From assembly GCA_017445995.1 (NCBI GenBank), contig JAFSRT010000012.1, forward strand, positions 1 to 33,793: a stretch of DNA of 33,793 bases, read 5' to 3'. This document shows, piece by piece, positions 24,243-31,903 of this stretch. Source of the stretch: Clostridia bacterium (GTDB taxonomy: Bacteria; Bacillota; Clostridia; Christensenellales; Borkfalkiaceae). The position numbers were made by a program, and so were the translations under genes. The notes under the pieces are model-generated. The model saw only the letters and a program-made list of their open reading frames with translations, did no database searches and had not been told where the DNA came from. The number at the start of each line of letters is the position of its first letter. Positions within the stretch are counted from its first letter, which is position 1.

Positions 24243-25580
24243 TTATTTCCCCACGCAAAACCTATTGAAAATATTGTCGATAATTTCTTCCGACGCGGTT
24301 TTGCCCGTAATTTCACCGAGTGCGTCCCACCCCGCTTTTACGTCGATTTCAAGCAAGTCAAGGGGAAGTGCGTCCACGTTTTGTAGCCCGTCGTAAAGTT
24401 TTGTGCGCGCTTTATTTAACGCCAGATAGTGCCTTTCTTCACAGAGAAAATCACCGTTTAAGTCGAAGTTTTTACCTATCGATTTATCGAACAATAAATC
24501 TCTTACCGCGTCTATATTGTCTTTATTTTTAGCGGAAACGATAACGTCCGCCCTTTCGTCCTTTACAATTTCTTTATCGCTTTTATTTACGACTGTTATA
24601 AAGTTTTTGCCCGTCAATAATTTATATATCTCGTCGTCTTCTTCGGTAATCTCGCTACCGTCTATCACAAAAAGTATAACGTCGCTTTCAAGTAATATTT
24701 TTTTAGATAACGAAACGCCGATTTTTTCCACACCGTCTTCGCTGTCTCTTATACCTGCCGTGTCGGAAAAATTAAACCTTACCCCGTTAATATCTATTGC
24801 GCCTTCGACAACGTCTCTCGTAGTTCCCGCAACGTCGGACACTATCGCTTTATCGTAATTTAAAAGCGCGTTAAGTAGCGAACTTTTGCCCGTGTTCGGC
24901 TTTCCTACAATCCCTACCTTAACGCCGTCCTTTATAATTCTTCCCGTCCTGAACGTAGAAAGAAGATTATCTATCTTACCTACGACTTCACTTAAAATAA
25001 CTTTTGCGTGTTCACGTGAACTTACTTCCAAGTCTTCTTCGGGGTAGTCCATATCAACGTCTATTTCGGCAACCGCGTCGGTAAGCCTGTCTTGTAAATA
25101 GTTTACTTCCTTCGTAAGTTTTTCGCGGTACAGATAATACCCCGCCTTAACCCCGCTTTCCGTCTCGCTGTTTATCATATCGATAAGCCCTTCGCAAGAA
25201 GAAAGGGAAAGTTTCCCGTTTAAAAACGCCCGCCTTGTGAACTCGCCTTTATCGGCAAGCCTTGCCCCAAGCGACAAAACTTTTTTCAGAACGCCTTTAG
25301 CAATCGCGCGCCCGCCGTGGCAATGAAATTCGATAACGTTTTCACCCGTAAAACTTTTCGGCGCACGAAAAAAAACGCATAGCCCGAAATCGGTAAACCC
25401 GTCGCACAGTATTTCACCCGTATACATTTTGTTCGGTTCGAAATCCGAAACGGCGATATTGCCCGTCGGCTTAAACATTTTTTTTGCGATATCTTCGGGG
25501 TCAGGCCCGCTTATTCGTATTACCGCAACACCGCCGACTGAAAGCCCCGTCGAAATAGCGGATATGTTGTCTTCCTTCAT
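24243..25580 (-). CDS. mnmE: tRNA uridine-5-carboxymethylaminomethyl modification GTPase MnmE
   Basis: With MnmG it forms the (c)mnm5 side chain on wobble uridine 34, the same base that MnmA thiolates. This 445-residue protein has the N-terminal formyl-tetrahydrofolate-binding domain (about 1-115) and a helical domain. The inserted G domain has G1 GKPNTGKS (226-233), GTTRD near 252-256, DTAG (273-276) and NKSD (332-335). The C-terminal FCVGK (441-445) carries the conserved cysteine. AGGGTG precedes the ATG. It is 8 bases from the membrane protein upstream. mnmG is not in the window. Confidence 0.98.
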   Translation of the reverse strand: MKEDNISAISTGLSVGGVAVIRISGPDPEDIAKKMFKPTGNIAVSDFEPNKMYTGEILCDGFTDFGLCVFFRAPKSFTGENVIEFHCHGGRAIAKGVLKKVLSLGARLADKGEFTRRAFLNGKLSLSSCEGLIDMINSETESGVKAGYYLYREKLTKEVNYLQDRLTDAVAEIDVDMDYPEEDLEVSSREHAKVILSEVVGKIDNLLSTFRTGRIIKDGVKVGIVGKPNTGKSSLLNALLNYDKAIVSDVAGTTRDVVEGAIDINGVRFNFSDTAGIRDSEDGVEKIGVSLSKKILLESDVILFVIDGSEITEEDDEIYKLLTGKNFITVVNKSDKEIVKDERADVIVSAKNKDNIDAVRDLLFDKSIGKNFDLNGDFLCEERHYLALNKARTKLYDGLQNVDALPLDLLEIDVKAGWDALGEITGKTASEEIIDNIFNRFCVGK

Positions 25581-25588
25581 AATGCACC

Positions 25589-26443
25589 CTAATTGTTTTT
25601 ATCGTCCGGAAACTCTCCGAAAGGCGATTCTTTCGGCGTATCGTTATATTTCCCGTTGTCTTGCCCGCCGAAATCACTATACGGTTCTTCTCGTTTTTGG
25701 GTAGAGTTGTAATTATAGTTGTTTTGCCCGTTATACGGATTGCCGTAAGGATTATTATACATATTAAATCTTGCGCGAAGATATTCTTCGTAGTTAATAG
25801 GCGTTCTGTTGCGGAATATGAAAACGAAAATCGGGAAAAGCCCGAACACGCTTAAAATGGACGCAAGCCAGTATCTTTCCGGCGCATAGTCGCGGAATAT
25901 CGAAAAATAAAGACTGATTATAAAGAATATCTCTACGATATTTATTACCGTTCTTAATCTTCCGATTATCGACATAACCGTCTGATACGTGCCGTTATAC
26001 ACGTAAGACATCGCGTACTTTTCCGTACAGAACGACGTAAACGGATACTGTATCATATAGTTAGGATAATAACTGCCTTCTATATAATAAACGTTTTCGC
26101 CCGAAAGGTAATACCCCGCAAGCGGAAAATAGGTTACGACGGAATATGCAATCCCTATCGCTTCTGCAACGCAGAAAACTATGGTCATATAAAGCGCGAA
26201 ACGTTTTGTCGGCCTTCCGAAAAGCGTGTAGTTTTTAGACAGAGTACTCGCCGTATATATCCACGCGAACGGAATAAACGCAAGCCACGGTTTATTCTTT
26301 CCCGCCTTTTTTGCCATAGTATATACGCCGATAGAACGCAAAACGTAAAACGCAATCGCAATCAATACCGCGATAATTATACCTGAAATAAATAACGAGT
26401 TGACGTTATACTGTTCCAAATCGCTAGTCAACAAATAAAACAT
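25589..26443 (-). CDS. unknown membrane protein with Asn/Tyr-rich tail
   Basis: A 284-residue membrane protein with about four or five helices (near 18-38, 53-65, 83-105, 158-185 and 195-212). A hydrophilic cytoplasmic-looking tail of about 70 residues (215-284) is rich in Asn, Tyr, Gly, Pro and Asp, with NPYG-like repeats. A KNKPW motif between the first two helices recalls other clostridial membrane proteins, but I cannot name the family. AGGGG precedes the ATG. It lies between proS (23 bases) and mnmE (8 bases) in the same operon. Confidence 0.8.
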   Translation of the reverse strand: MFYLLTSDLEQYNVNSLFISGIIIAVLIAIAFYVLRSIGVYTMAKKAGKNKPWLAFIPFAWIYTASTLSKNYTLFGRPTKRFALYMTIVFCVAEAIGIAYSVVTYFPLAGYYLSGENVYYIEGSYYPNYMIQYPFTSFCTEKYAMSYVYNGTYQTVMSIIGRLRTVINIVEIFFIISLYFSIFRDYAPERYWLASILSVFGLFPIFVFIFRNRTPINYEEYLRARFNMYNNPYGNPYNGQNNYNYNSTQKREEPYSDFGGQDNGKYNDTPKESPFGEFPDDKNN

Positions 26444-26466
26444 AGTTTTCCCCTTTTAATATTCTA

Positions 26467-27897
26467 TTAGTAAGCCCTTGCAAAAATAACTTTGTGTTTT
26501 GCTTCCTTTCCGCAGATTGCACACTTATCAGGAACGCCTTCTTCGTCGCACATAACTCTTGCCGTTGCGGACGCGATTTCTTTAACTTTATCTTCGCACT
26601 CTCTACAACCGCACCAGCCCGCTTTAACGAAGTTCTTTCCTTCAACGCCCTTTAATATTTCGTCTAACGACTTTGCTTCAACTACTCTCGCGTCCCTTAA
26701 CTTTCTCGATTTTTCAAGCATTTCTTTCTGAATAACAGGCAATAACTCGAAAATCGTTTTTCCGAAGTTATCAAGCGATACCGTGTCTTTAACAAGCGTA
26801 TCACGGCGCATAATTACCGCTTGGTTGTTTTCTATATCTCTCGGGCCTATTTCGATACGGACAGGAACGCCTTTCATTTCCCACTCGTTGAACTTCCACC
26901 CCGGGCTCATATCTCTCGTGTCCGTTTCCGCACGAACGCCGAGTTTTAACAATTCGTCTTCTAATTCTTTGGCTTTTTCAAGCACGCCGCCCTTATGTGC
27001 GGCAACAGGAATAATGATAACCTGTATCGGTGCGATTTTAGGCGGAAGAACAAGCCCCCTTTGGTCGCCGTGCGCCATTATAACCGCGCCTATCATACGG
27101 GTCGAAGTCCCCCACGAAGTAGTATATCCGTACTTTAACGCGCTGTCCTTATCGAGATACTTAATGTCGAACGCTTTTGAAAAGTTCTGACCCAAATAAT
27201 GCGAAGTGCCCGCCTGCAAACTCTTGCCGTCAAGCATCATCGCTTCCATGCCGAAAGTCGCTACCGCGCCCGCAAACTTTTCCTTTTCGGTCTTTCTTCC
27301 CGTAAAGACCGGAATAGCAAGCGTTTCTTCCGCAAAAGAACGGTAAACTTCAAGCATCTTCATCGTTTCTTCCATCGCTTCTTCTTCGCTTGCGTGAACG
27401 GTGTGGCCTTCCTGCCATAAAAACTCACTCGTTCTCAAAAACGGACGGGTGGTCTTTTCCCAACGCATAACGTTGCACCATTGATTCATTATAACGGGCA
27501 AGTCGCGGTAAGAGTGTATCCATTTTGAATACATCGTTCCGATAATCGTTTCACTCGTAGGACGTATTGCAAGCGGTTCTTCGAGTTTTTCCCCGCCCGC
27601 GTGGGTAACGACTGCTATTTCAGGCGCAAACCCTTCGACGTGTTCCGCTTCCTTCGTAAAATAACTCATAGGAATAAGAAGCGGGAAGTAGGCGTTTTTC
27701 GCGCCCGTTTCCTTAAACCGCCTGTCCATATCTTTCTGTATATTTTCCCAGATAGCATACCCGTAAGGTCTTATAACCATTGTGCCTTTTACGGGGCCGT
27801 AATCTACAAGACCCGTTTTAATTACCACGTCGGTATACCATTGCGCAAAGTTTTCGTTGATGTCCGCTATTTCCTTTACAAATTGTTTATTGTCCAT
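26467..27897 (-). CDS. proS: prolyl-tRNA synthetase, archaeal/eukaryote-like type
   Basis: Charges tRNA-Pro. At 476 residues it is of the short type without the INS editing insertion found in E. coli-type ProRS. Class II motif 2 lies near NVMRWEKTTRPFLRTSEFLWQEGH. The anticodon domain is followed by the C-terminal zinc-binding domain of this type: GCGCREC, then KCAICGKEAK, ending in the conserved FARAY tail. GGAG precedes the ATG. It is the first gene of a seven-gene unit, with a promoter about 45-70 bases upstream and no T-box leader. Confidence 0.96.
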   Translation of the reverse strand: MDNKQFVKEIADINENFAQWYTDVVIKTGLVDYGPVKGTMVIRPYGYAIWENIQKDMDRRFKETGAKNAYFPLLIPMSYFTKEAEHVEGFAPEIAVVTHAGGEKLEEPLAIRPTSETIIGTMYSKWIHSYRDLPVIMNQWCNVMRWEKTTRPFLRTSEFLWQEGHTVHASEEEAMEETMKMLEVYRSFAEETLAIPVFTGRKTEKEKFAGAVATFGMEAMMLDGKSLQAGTSHYLGQNFSKAFDIKYLDKDSALKYGYTTSWGTSTRMIGAVIMAHGDQRGLVLPPKIAPIQVIIIPVAAHKGGVLEKAKELEDELLKLGVRAETDTRDMSPGWKFNEWEMKGVPVRIEIGPRDIENNQAVIMRRDTLVKDTVSLDNFGKTIFELLPVIQKEMLEKSRKLRDARVVEAKSLDEILKGVEGKNFVKAGWCGCRECEDKVKEIASATARVMCDEEGVPDKCAICGKEAKHKVIFARAY

Positions 27898-27942
27898 ATC
27901 GTCTCCGTTTTATTACATAATTTTCCATTTTATTTTTATTTA

Positions 27943-27970
27943 TTATAACACAACGGGCGCGTTATATCAA
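27943..27970 (-). promoter_or_regulatory. promoter of the proS operon
   Basis: -35 TTGATA (27970-27965) and perfect -10 TATAAT (27948-27943) are 16 bases apart. The leader is about 40 bases. Confidence 0.7.
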
Positions 27971-28035
27971 GTTATTTATTATTAAATTATATATAAATAA
28001 ATAACTAATAATTAACCGAAAAAACCCGAAAATAC

Positions 28036-28064
28036 TTGAAAAATGTTTTCGTTTCGTTTATAAT
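28036..28064 (+). promoter_or_regulatory. transketolase promoter
   Basis: -35 TTGAAA (28036-28041) and perfect -10 TATAAT (28059-28064) have 17-base spacing. The start would be near 28071, with a leader of about 49 bases. The leader contains a short hairpin-forming repeat (GGCGA 28083-28087 / TCGCC 28098-28102). The promoter diverges from the proS operon. Confidence 0.75.
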
Positions 28065-28119
28065 AAAATGTAATAAGAAATCGGCGATACTTTCGTTTCG
28101 CCAAAATAGGAGATTAAAA

Positions 28120-30093
28120 ATGAACGATATTCAGAATTTAACAGTAAACGCTATCCGCGTTTTATCTGCGGAAGCAATCAACAAAGCGAACTCGGGTCAT
28201 CCCGGTCTTCCGCTGGGCGCTGCGCCTATCGGTTATTCGGCGTTTACCAACATGGTTTTTAACCCGAAAGACCCTAACTTCGATAACAGAGACAGATTCG
28301 TTTTGTCCGCGGGACACGGCTCAATGCTTATCTATTCTCTACTTCACCTTTTCGGGTATAAAGTTTCTATGGAAGATATTAAAAACTTCCGTCAATTAGA
28401 TTCTATAACTTCGGGACACCCCGAATATAAAGAATGCCCCGGCGTTGAAGTAACGACAGGGCCGTTAGGTCAGGGGATTGCGAACGCCGTCGGTATGGCG
28501 GTTGCGGAAAGTTATCTTGCAACGCATTTTAACCGCGAAGGCTTCCCTATCGTCGACCATTACACCTACGCTCTCTGTGGGGACGGGTGTATGCAGGAAG
28601 GTATCGAAAACGAAGCGGCAAGTTTCGCGGGTGCGAATAAACTCGGCAAACTTATCGTGTTCTACGACGATAACGATATTACGATAGAAGGCAGTACCGA
28701 TATAACCTTTACCGAAGACGTAGGCAAACGCCACGAAGCGTTGGGTTGGCAAGTAATTAAAGTTGCGGACGCTAACGACGTGAACGCTATCGCAAAAGCG
28801 ATAAAGAAAGCGAAAAAGGAAACGGAAAAACCGTCCCTTATCGTTATTAAGTCTGTTATCGGCTACGGTTCGGCGCTTGCCGGAAAAGCAAGTTGCCACG
28901 GTTCACCGCTCGGCGAAGAAGGACTTGCTATCTTAAAGAAGAACTTAAACTGGACGAGTGCGCCGTTTGAAGTTCCTGAAGAAGTTTACGCGCATTGCAG
29001 AAGATTTGCAAACAAGGGAAAACGCGCCGAAAAGAACTGGAAAAAACTCTTTTCAGAATATTCGGCAAAATACCCTGAACTCGCAAAAGAATATAACGAC
29101 TGGAAAAACTATAAACTTCCTGATCTCGAAGAAATCGACGAGTTATGGCAGTATGAAAAAGACGACGCGTCAAGGGGTTACGGTGCGACGGTTCTTAACA
29201 AAATCGAAAAATATATTCCAAACCTTATAGGCGGAAGCGCCGATTTAGCGCCTGCTAATAAAACCAATATGAAAAACCGCGGAAATTATCTTCCTGACGA
29301 TAAGAGCGGTTCTAATATGCACTTCGGCATCCGTGAACACGCTATGGCGGCAATCTCTAACGGTATGTACTTACACGGCGGATTACTTCCTTACTGTTCG
29401 ACTTTCGCGGTATTCTCCGACTATATGAGAAACGCTATCCGTATGTCGGCTATAATGCAGATACCCGTAACCTATATTTTAACGCACGACTCGATAGGCG
29501 TCGGCGAAGACGGACCTACCCACCAACCTATAGAACACTTAACGAGTCTTCGCGCTATGCCTAACTTAAAAGTATTCCGTCCTTGCGACGGCAGAGAAAC
29601 GACGGCTTCCTATATCTCTGCCTTTACCGGCAACGAACCGTCGGCTATCTTCCTTTCGCGTCAGACTATTCCTATGTTAAACGGCACGGGGAAAGACGCG
29701 CTTAAAGGCGGGTATATTTTAAGCGATACCGAAAGAACGCCGGACGTTATTTTAATTGCGACAGGTAGCGAAGTTGCCCTTGCGATAAACGCAAAAGAAG
29801 AACTCAAAAAAATCAACGTAAACGCGAGAGTAGTTTCTATGCCTTGCGTGGAACTGTTTGAAAAACAGACGAAGAAATATAAAGAAAGCGTTCTTCCTTC
29901 GTCAATTAAAAACCGCGTTGCAATCGAAGCGGGTTCGCCTGATTGCTGGTATAAGTACGTAGGGCTTGACGGAAAGATTATCGCAATGAACGGTTTCGGT
30001 TCGTCGGCACCTGCGGGAAAACTGTTTAATAAATACGGTTTTACGGTAGAAAACGTAGTCAATAACGTAAAAGAATTATTAAACATTAAATAA
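28120..30093 (+). CDS. tkt: transketolase
   Basis: Thiamine-diphosphate enzyme that moves two-carbon units in the pentose phosphate pathway. The start at ATG 28120 (AGGAG upstream, 657 residues) is preferred over the ATG at 28036, which lies in the promoter. Motifs in order are ANSGHPGLPLGAAP near the N-terminus, VTTGPLGQGIANAVGMA, GDGCMQEG with the ThDP-binding stretch to YDDNDITIEG, the GIREHAM motif of the pyrimidine domain, and HDSIGVGEDGPTHQP. It is a full-length, single-chain form. It has its own promoter and terminator. Confidence 0.98.
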   Translation: MNDIQNLTVNAIRVLSAEAINKANSGHPGLPLGAAPIGYSAFTNMVFNPKDPNFDNRDRFVLSAGHGSMLIYSLLHLFGYKVSMEDIKNFRQLDSITSGHPEYKECPGVEVTTGPLGQGIANAVGMAVAESYLATHFNREGFPIVDHYTYALCGDGCMQEGIENEAASFAGANKLGKLIVFYDDNDITIEGSTDITFTEDVGKRHEALGWQVIKVADANDVNAIAKAIKKAKKETEKPSLIVIKSVIGYGSALAGKASCHGSPLGEEGLAILKKNLNWTSAPFEVPEEVYAHCRRFANKGKRAEKNWKKLFSEYSAKYPELAKEYNDWKNYKLPDLEEIDELWQYEKDDASRGYGATVLNKIEKYIPNLIGGSADLAPANKTNMKNRGNYLPDDKSGSNMHFGIREHAMAAISNGMYLHGGLLPYCSTFAVFSDYMRNAIRMSAIMQIPVTYILTHDSIGVGEDGPTHQPIEHLTSLRAMPNLKVFRPCDGRETTASYISAFTGNEPSAIFLSRQTIPMLNGTGKDALKGGYILSDTERTPDVILIATGSEVALAINAKEELKKINVNARVVSMPCVELFEKQTKKYKESVLPSSIKNRVAIEAGSPDCWYKYVGLDGKIIAMNGFGSSAPAGKLFNKYGFTVENVVNNVKELLNIK

Positions 30094-30110
30094 ATAAAAC
30101 TCAATAATAT

Positions 30111-30147
30111 TATACTCCCCGTGGCGGTCGCCACGGGGAGTATTTTA
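30111..30147 (+). terminator. transketolase terminator
   Basis: A 14-bp GC-rich stem (arms 30112-30125 and 30130-30143, core CTCCCCGTGGC / GCCACGGGGAG) with loop GGTC is followed by TTT and then A. It lies about 20 bases after the tkt stop. The U run is short, but a second hairpin follows at 30155. Confidence 0.8.
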
Positions 30148-30154
30148 AAAACGG

Positions 30155-30185
30155 AAAAAGGCGAAGAACTTTCGCCTTTTTCTTT
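30155..30185. terminator. bidirectional terminator between tkt and the Cys/Lys-rich gene
   Basis: A perfect 11-bp stem (AAAAAGGCGAA / TTCGCCTTTTT) with a 5-base loop serves both converging genes: a T run on the plus side, and an A run (U run on the minus strand) on the other. Confidence 0.85.
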
Positions 30186-30197
30186 TCTTGCCCTATA

Positions 30198-30449
30198 TTA
30201 CTTGCTCTTTTTTGCAGGAACTTTTTTTGCCACCGCGGTAGACTTTTTAGCAACCGTTTTAGTGGCAGGTTTTTTGCTAACGGGTTTTGCCTTTTTGTTA
30301 AAAGCGGTAAACGCGTTGTCGCAAGGGTTTTCTTTGTCTTTATCGCAACAAGCGCAAAAATCAAAAGAACCGCAAGCGTCAGCACCCATCTTTTGGCTTT
30401 TTTCCCATTTCATAACGTCAATTTCCTGTTGTTTCTTCGTCAACTTCAT
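30198..30449 (-). CDS. small Cys-cluster protein with Lys/Ala-rich tail, unknown function
   Basis: An 83-residue protein in two parts. Residues 1-50 carry a cysteine cluster, Cys26, Cys32, Cys34, Cys35 and Cys43, in ACGSFDFCACCDKDKENPC, which suggests a small zinc- or metal-binding knuckle. Residues 51-83 are almost only Lys, Ala, Val, Thr, Ser and Pro with repeated KKxA units, like histone H1-type nucleic-acid-binding tails. It has no signal peptide. AAAGGAG lies 10 bases before the ATG. It follows the tyrosine phosphatase gene by 29 bases and ends at a terminator. DNA or RNA binding is inference. Confidence 0.8.
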   Translation of the reverse strand: MKLTKKQQEIDVMKWEKSQKMGADACGSFDFCACCDKDKENPCDNAFTAFNKKAKPVSKKPATKTVAKKSTAVAKKVPAKKSK

Positions 30450-30478
30450 ATCCTTCGTCTCCTTTGTAATTTTTATTT

Positions 30479-30937
30479 TTAACCGTTTCCGTTTAAGTAT
30501 CTTATAAGCATTTTAACGCCGTCTTCTATTTCGCGATACGCCGTGTCGAAATCGCCCGAATAGTAGGGGTCTGCTATTTCCTTTTCTTCTTCTATAAAAG
30601 AACGAAGTAATCTTACTTTCCCGTCCTTATCTCCGTCGAAAAGGTTTTTCATATTTCTTATATTGTAGTTATCCATACCGATAAAATAATCGTAATTATT
30701 ATAGTCGGACTTTTTAAGTTGAACCGCCACTTTGTCGCGATAATCTATACCTAACTTATCAAGATAGGGTTTAATTTTGCCGTAAACGGGCAACCCGTCG
30801 TTATAGTCGCTTGTCGCGGATGAAGAAATAATATAATCCTTTTCAAGATTATATTTTTTAACGTAATATTTCATTAAAAACTCCGCCATCGGCGAACGGC
30901 AAATATTGCCGAGACAAACGAACATAATTTTATGCAT
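30479..30937 (-). CDS. low-molecular-weight protein-tyrosine phosphatase
   Basis: A 152-residue enzyme of the LMW-PTP/arsenate reductase fold. The P-loop CLGNICRS starts at residue 8 with nucleophile Cys8 and Arg14. The general acid Asp123 lies in the DPYY motif typical of tyrosine phosphatases rather than arsenate reductases. Bacterial members often control tyrosine kinases of capsule or stress pathways; no such kinase is in the window. AAAGG lies 9 bases before the ATG. The gene has its own promoter and is followed by the Cys/Lys-rich gene. Confidence 0.95.
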   Translation of the reverse strand: MHKIMFVCLGNICRSPMAEFLMKYYVKKYNLEKDYIISSSATSDYNDGLPVYGKIKPYLDKLGIDYRDKVAVQLKKSDYNNYDYFIGMDNYNIRNMKNLFDGDKDGKVRLLRSFIEEEKEIADPYYSGDFDTAYREIEDGVKMLIRYLNGNG

Positions 30938-30964
30938 AGTCCGACCTTTCGCTTTTACGGAAAG

Positions 30965-30993
30965 ATTATAACATATTTACCGCGCTTTTTCAA
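30965..30993 (-). promoter_or_regulatory. promoter of the LMW-PTP gene
   Basis: -35 TTGAAA (30993-30988) and perfect -10 TATAAT (30970-30965) have 17-base spacing, about 28 bases before the ATG. It sits just after the ispE terminator. Confidence 0.8.
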
Positions 30994-31011
30994 CTCATTT
31001 ATACTGAAAAT

Positions 31012-31043
31012 AAAAAATTGCCCTTAATAGTCGGGCAATTTTT
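31012..31043 (-). terminator. ispE terminator
   Basis: An 11-bp stem (AAAAATTGCCC / GGGCAATTTTT) with a 9-base loop starts directly at the ispE stop codon. On the minus strand it gives a U run of six. Confidence 0.85.
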
Positions 31044-31889
31044 CTACACCGTTTTAACTTTGATAACTTCTTCGCCGTAAGTGTTAATAAGCGTTTTATA
31101 AGCGTTATTACGCGCTTTTTTATTGCGGTATATTCCGTAAACCGCCGAACCGCTTCCCGTCATAACGGCAACGTCCGCACCGCTTGACTTTAAGGCTTTT
31201 ATTCTTTCTTCCATAGACGGCACGAATTTTATCGACGCGTTGTATAAATCGTTTTTCACAAACGTCGTAAAGCCGTTATAGTCGTTATTGATAAGCGCGA
31301 AGGCACAATTTTCAGTCGTTTCGTCGTACCTTTTATGCTGTTTGTCAAACTCTTTATAACTGTCTTTCGACGCTACCGTTTCTTTATTAGTCAAAATATT
31401 TATAAACAGTTTTTTCTTTTTTATCGAATACTCGGTTTTATCGCCCTTGCCTTCGATGATAGAAAGACCGCCGTTTAACATATAACAAACGTCGCTTCCG
31501 AGTTCGGACGCAAGTTCGGATAAATCGCAATCCACCTTATAAAGTTTTTTCATGGCGATAAGAACGCCCGCGATATCGGCACTCGACCCGCCCAGCCCGT
31601 TTGCAATCGGGATTTTTTTGTCGATTACGATATTAACGCCCGGCGTGTCGTATTTTGCCATAAACTTTTTAGCGGTTTTATATGCGTTGTTTTCTTCCTG
31701 TAAGCCCGTAACGTTTCCCTTTTCTTTAAGGCTAATAAAAACGTCCTTCCTTTTTTTCAGGGTAATCTTGTCGTAAATATTTATCGACGCGACGAGTGAT
31801 TTAAGGTCGTGAAACCCGTCCGGCGTTTTATCTAAAACGTCCAACGTGATATTGATTTTTGCAGGTATTTTAACTTTGACTTTTCTCAT
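31044..31889 (-). CDS. ispE: 4-diphosphocytidyl-2-C-methyl-D-erythritol kinase
   Basis: GHMP kinase of the MEP isoprenoid pathway; it phosphorylates CDP-ME. The start at ATG 31889 (281 residues) is chosen because AAGG lies 8 bases upstream; the GTG at 31898 overlaps that site. The N-terminal AKINITLDV and FHDLKS segments are typical of IspE. The ATP-binding GHMP motif is PIANGLGGSSADIAG (about 94-108). A C-terminal glycine loop MTGSGSAVYG is also present. It follows the SPOCS/LysM gene by 14 bases. Undecaprenyl carrier recycled by UppP is one product of this pathway. Confidence 0.97.
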   Translation of the reverse strand: MRKVKVKIPAKINITLDVLDKTPDGFHDLKSLVASINIYDKITLKKRKDVFISLKEKGNVTGLQEENNAYKTAKKFMAKYDTPGVNIVIDKKIPIANGLGGSSADIAGVLIAMKKLYKVDCDLSELASELGSDVCYMLNGGLSIIEGKGDKTEYSIKKKKLFINILTNKETVASKDSYKEFDKQHKRYDETTENCAFALINNDYNGFTTFVKNDLYNASIKFVPSMEERIKALKSSGADVAVMTGSGSAVYGIYRNKKARNNAYKTLINTYGEEVIKVKTV

Positions 31890-31903
31890 TTGTAGCACCT
31901 TTT

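Noticed and set aside
29661..30134. 157-residue minus-strand ORF opposite the transketolase 3' end
   Set aside because: Shadow of a highly conserved gene on the other strand; no family features and it crosses the tkt terminator.
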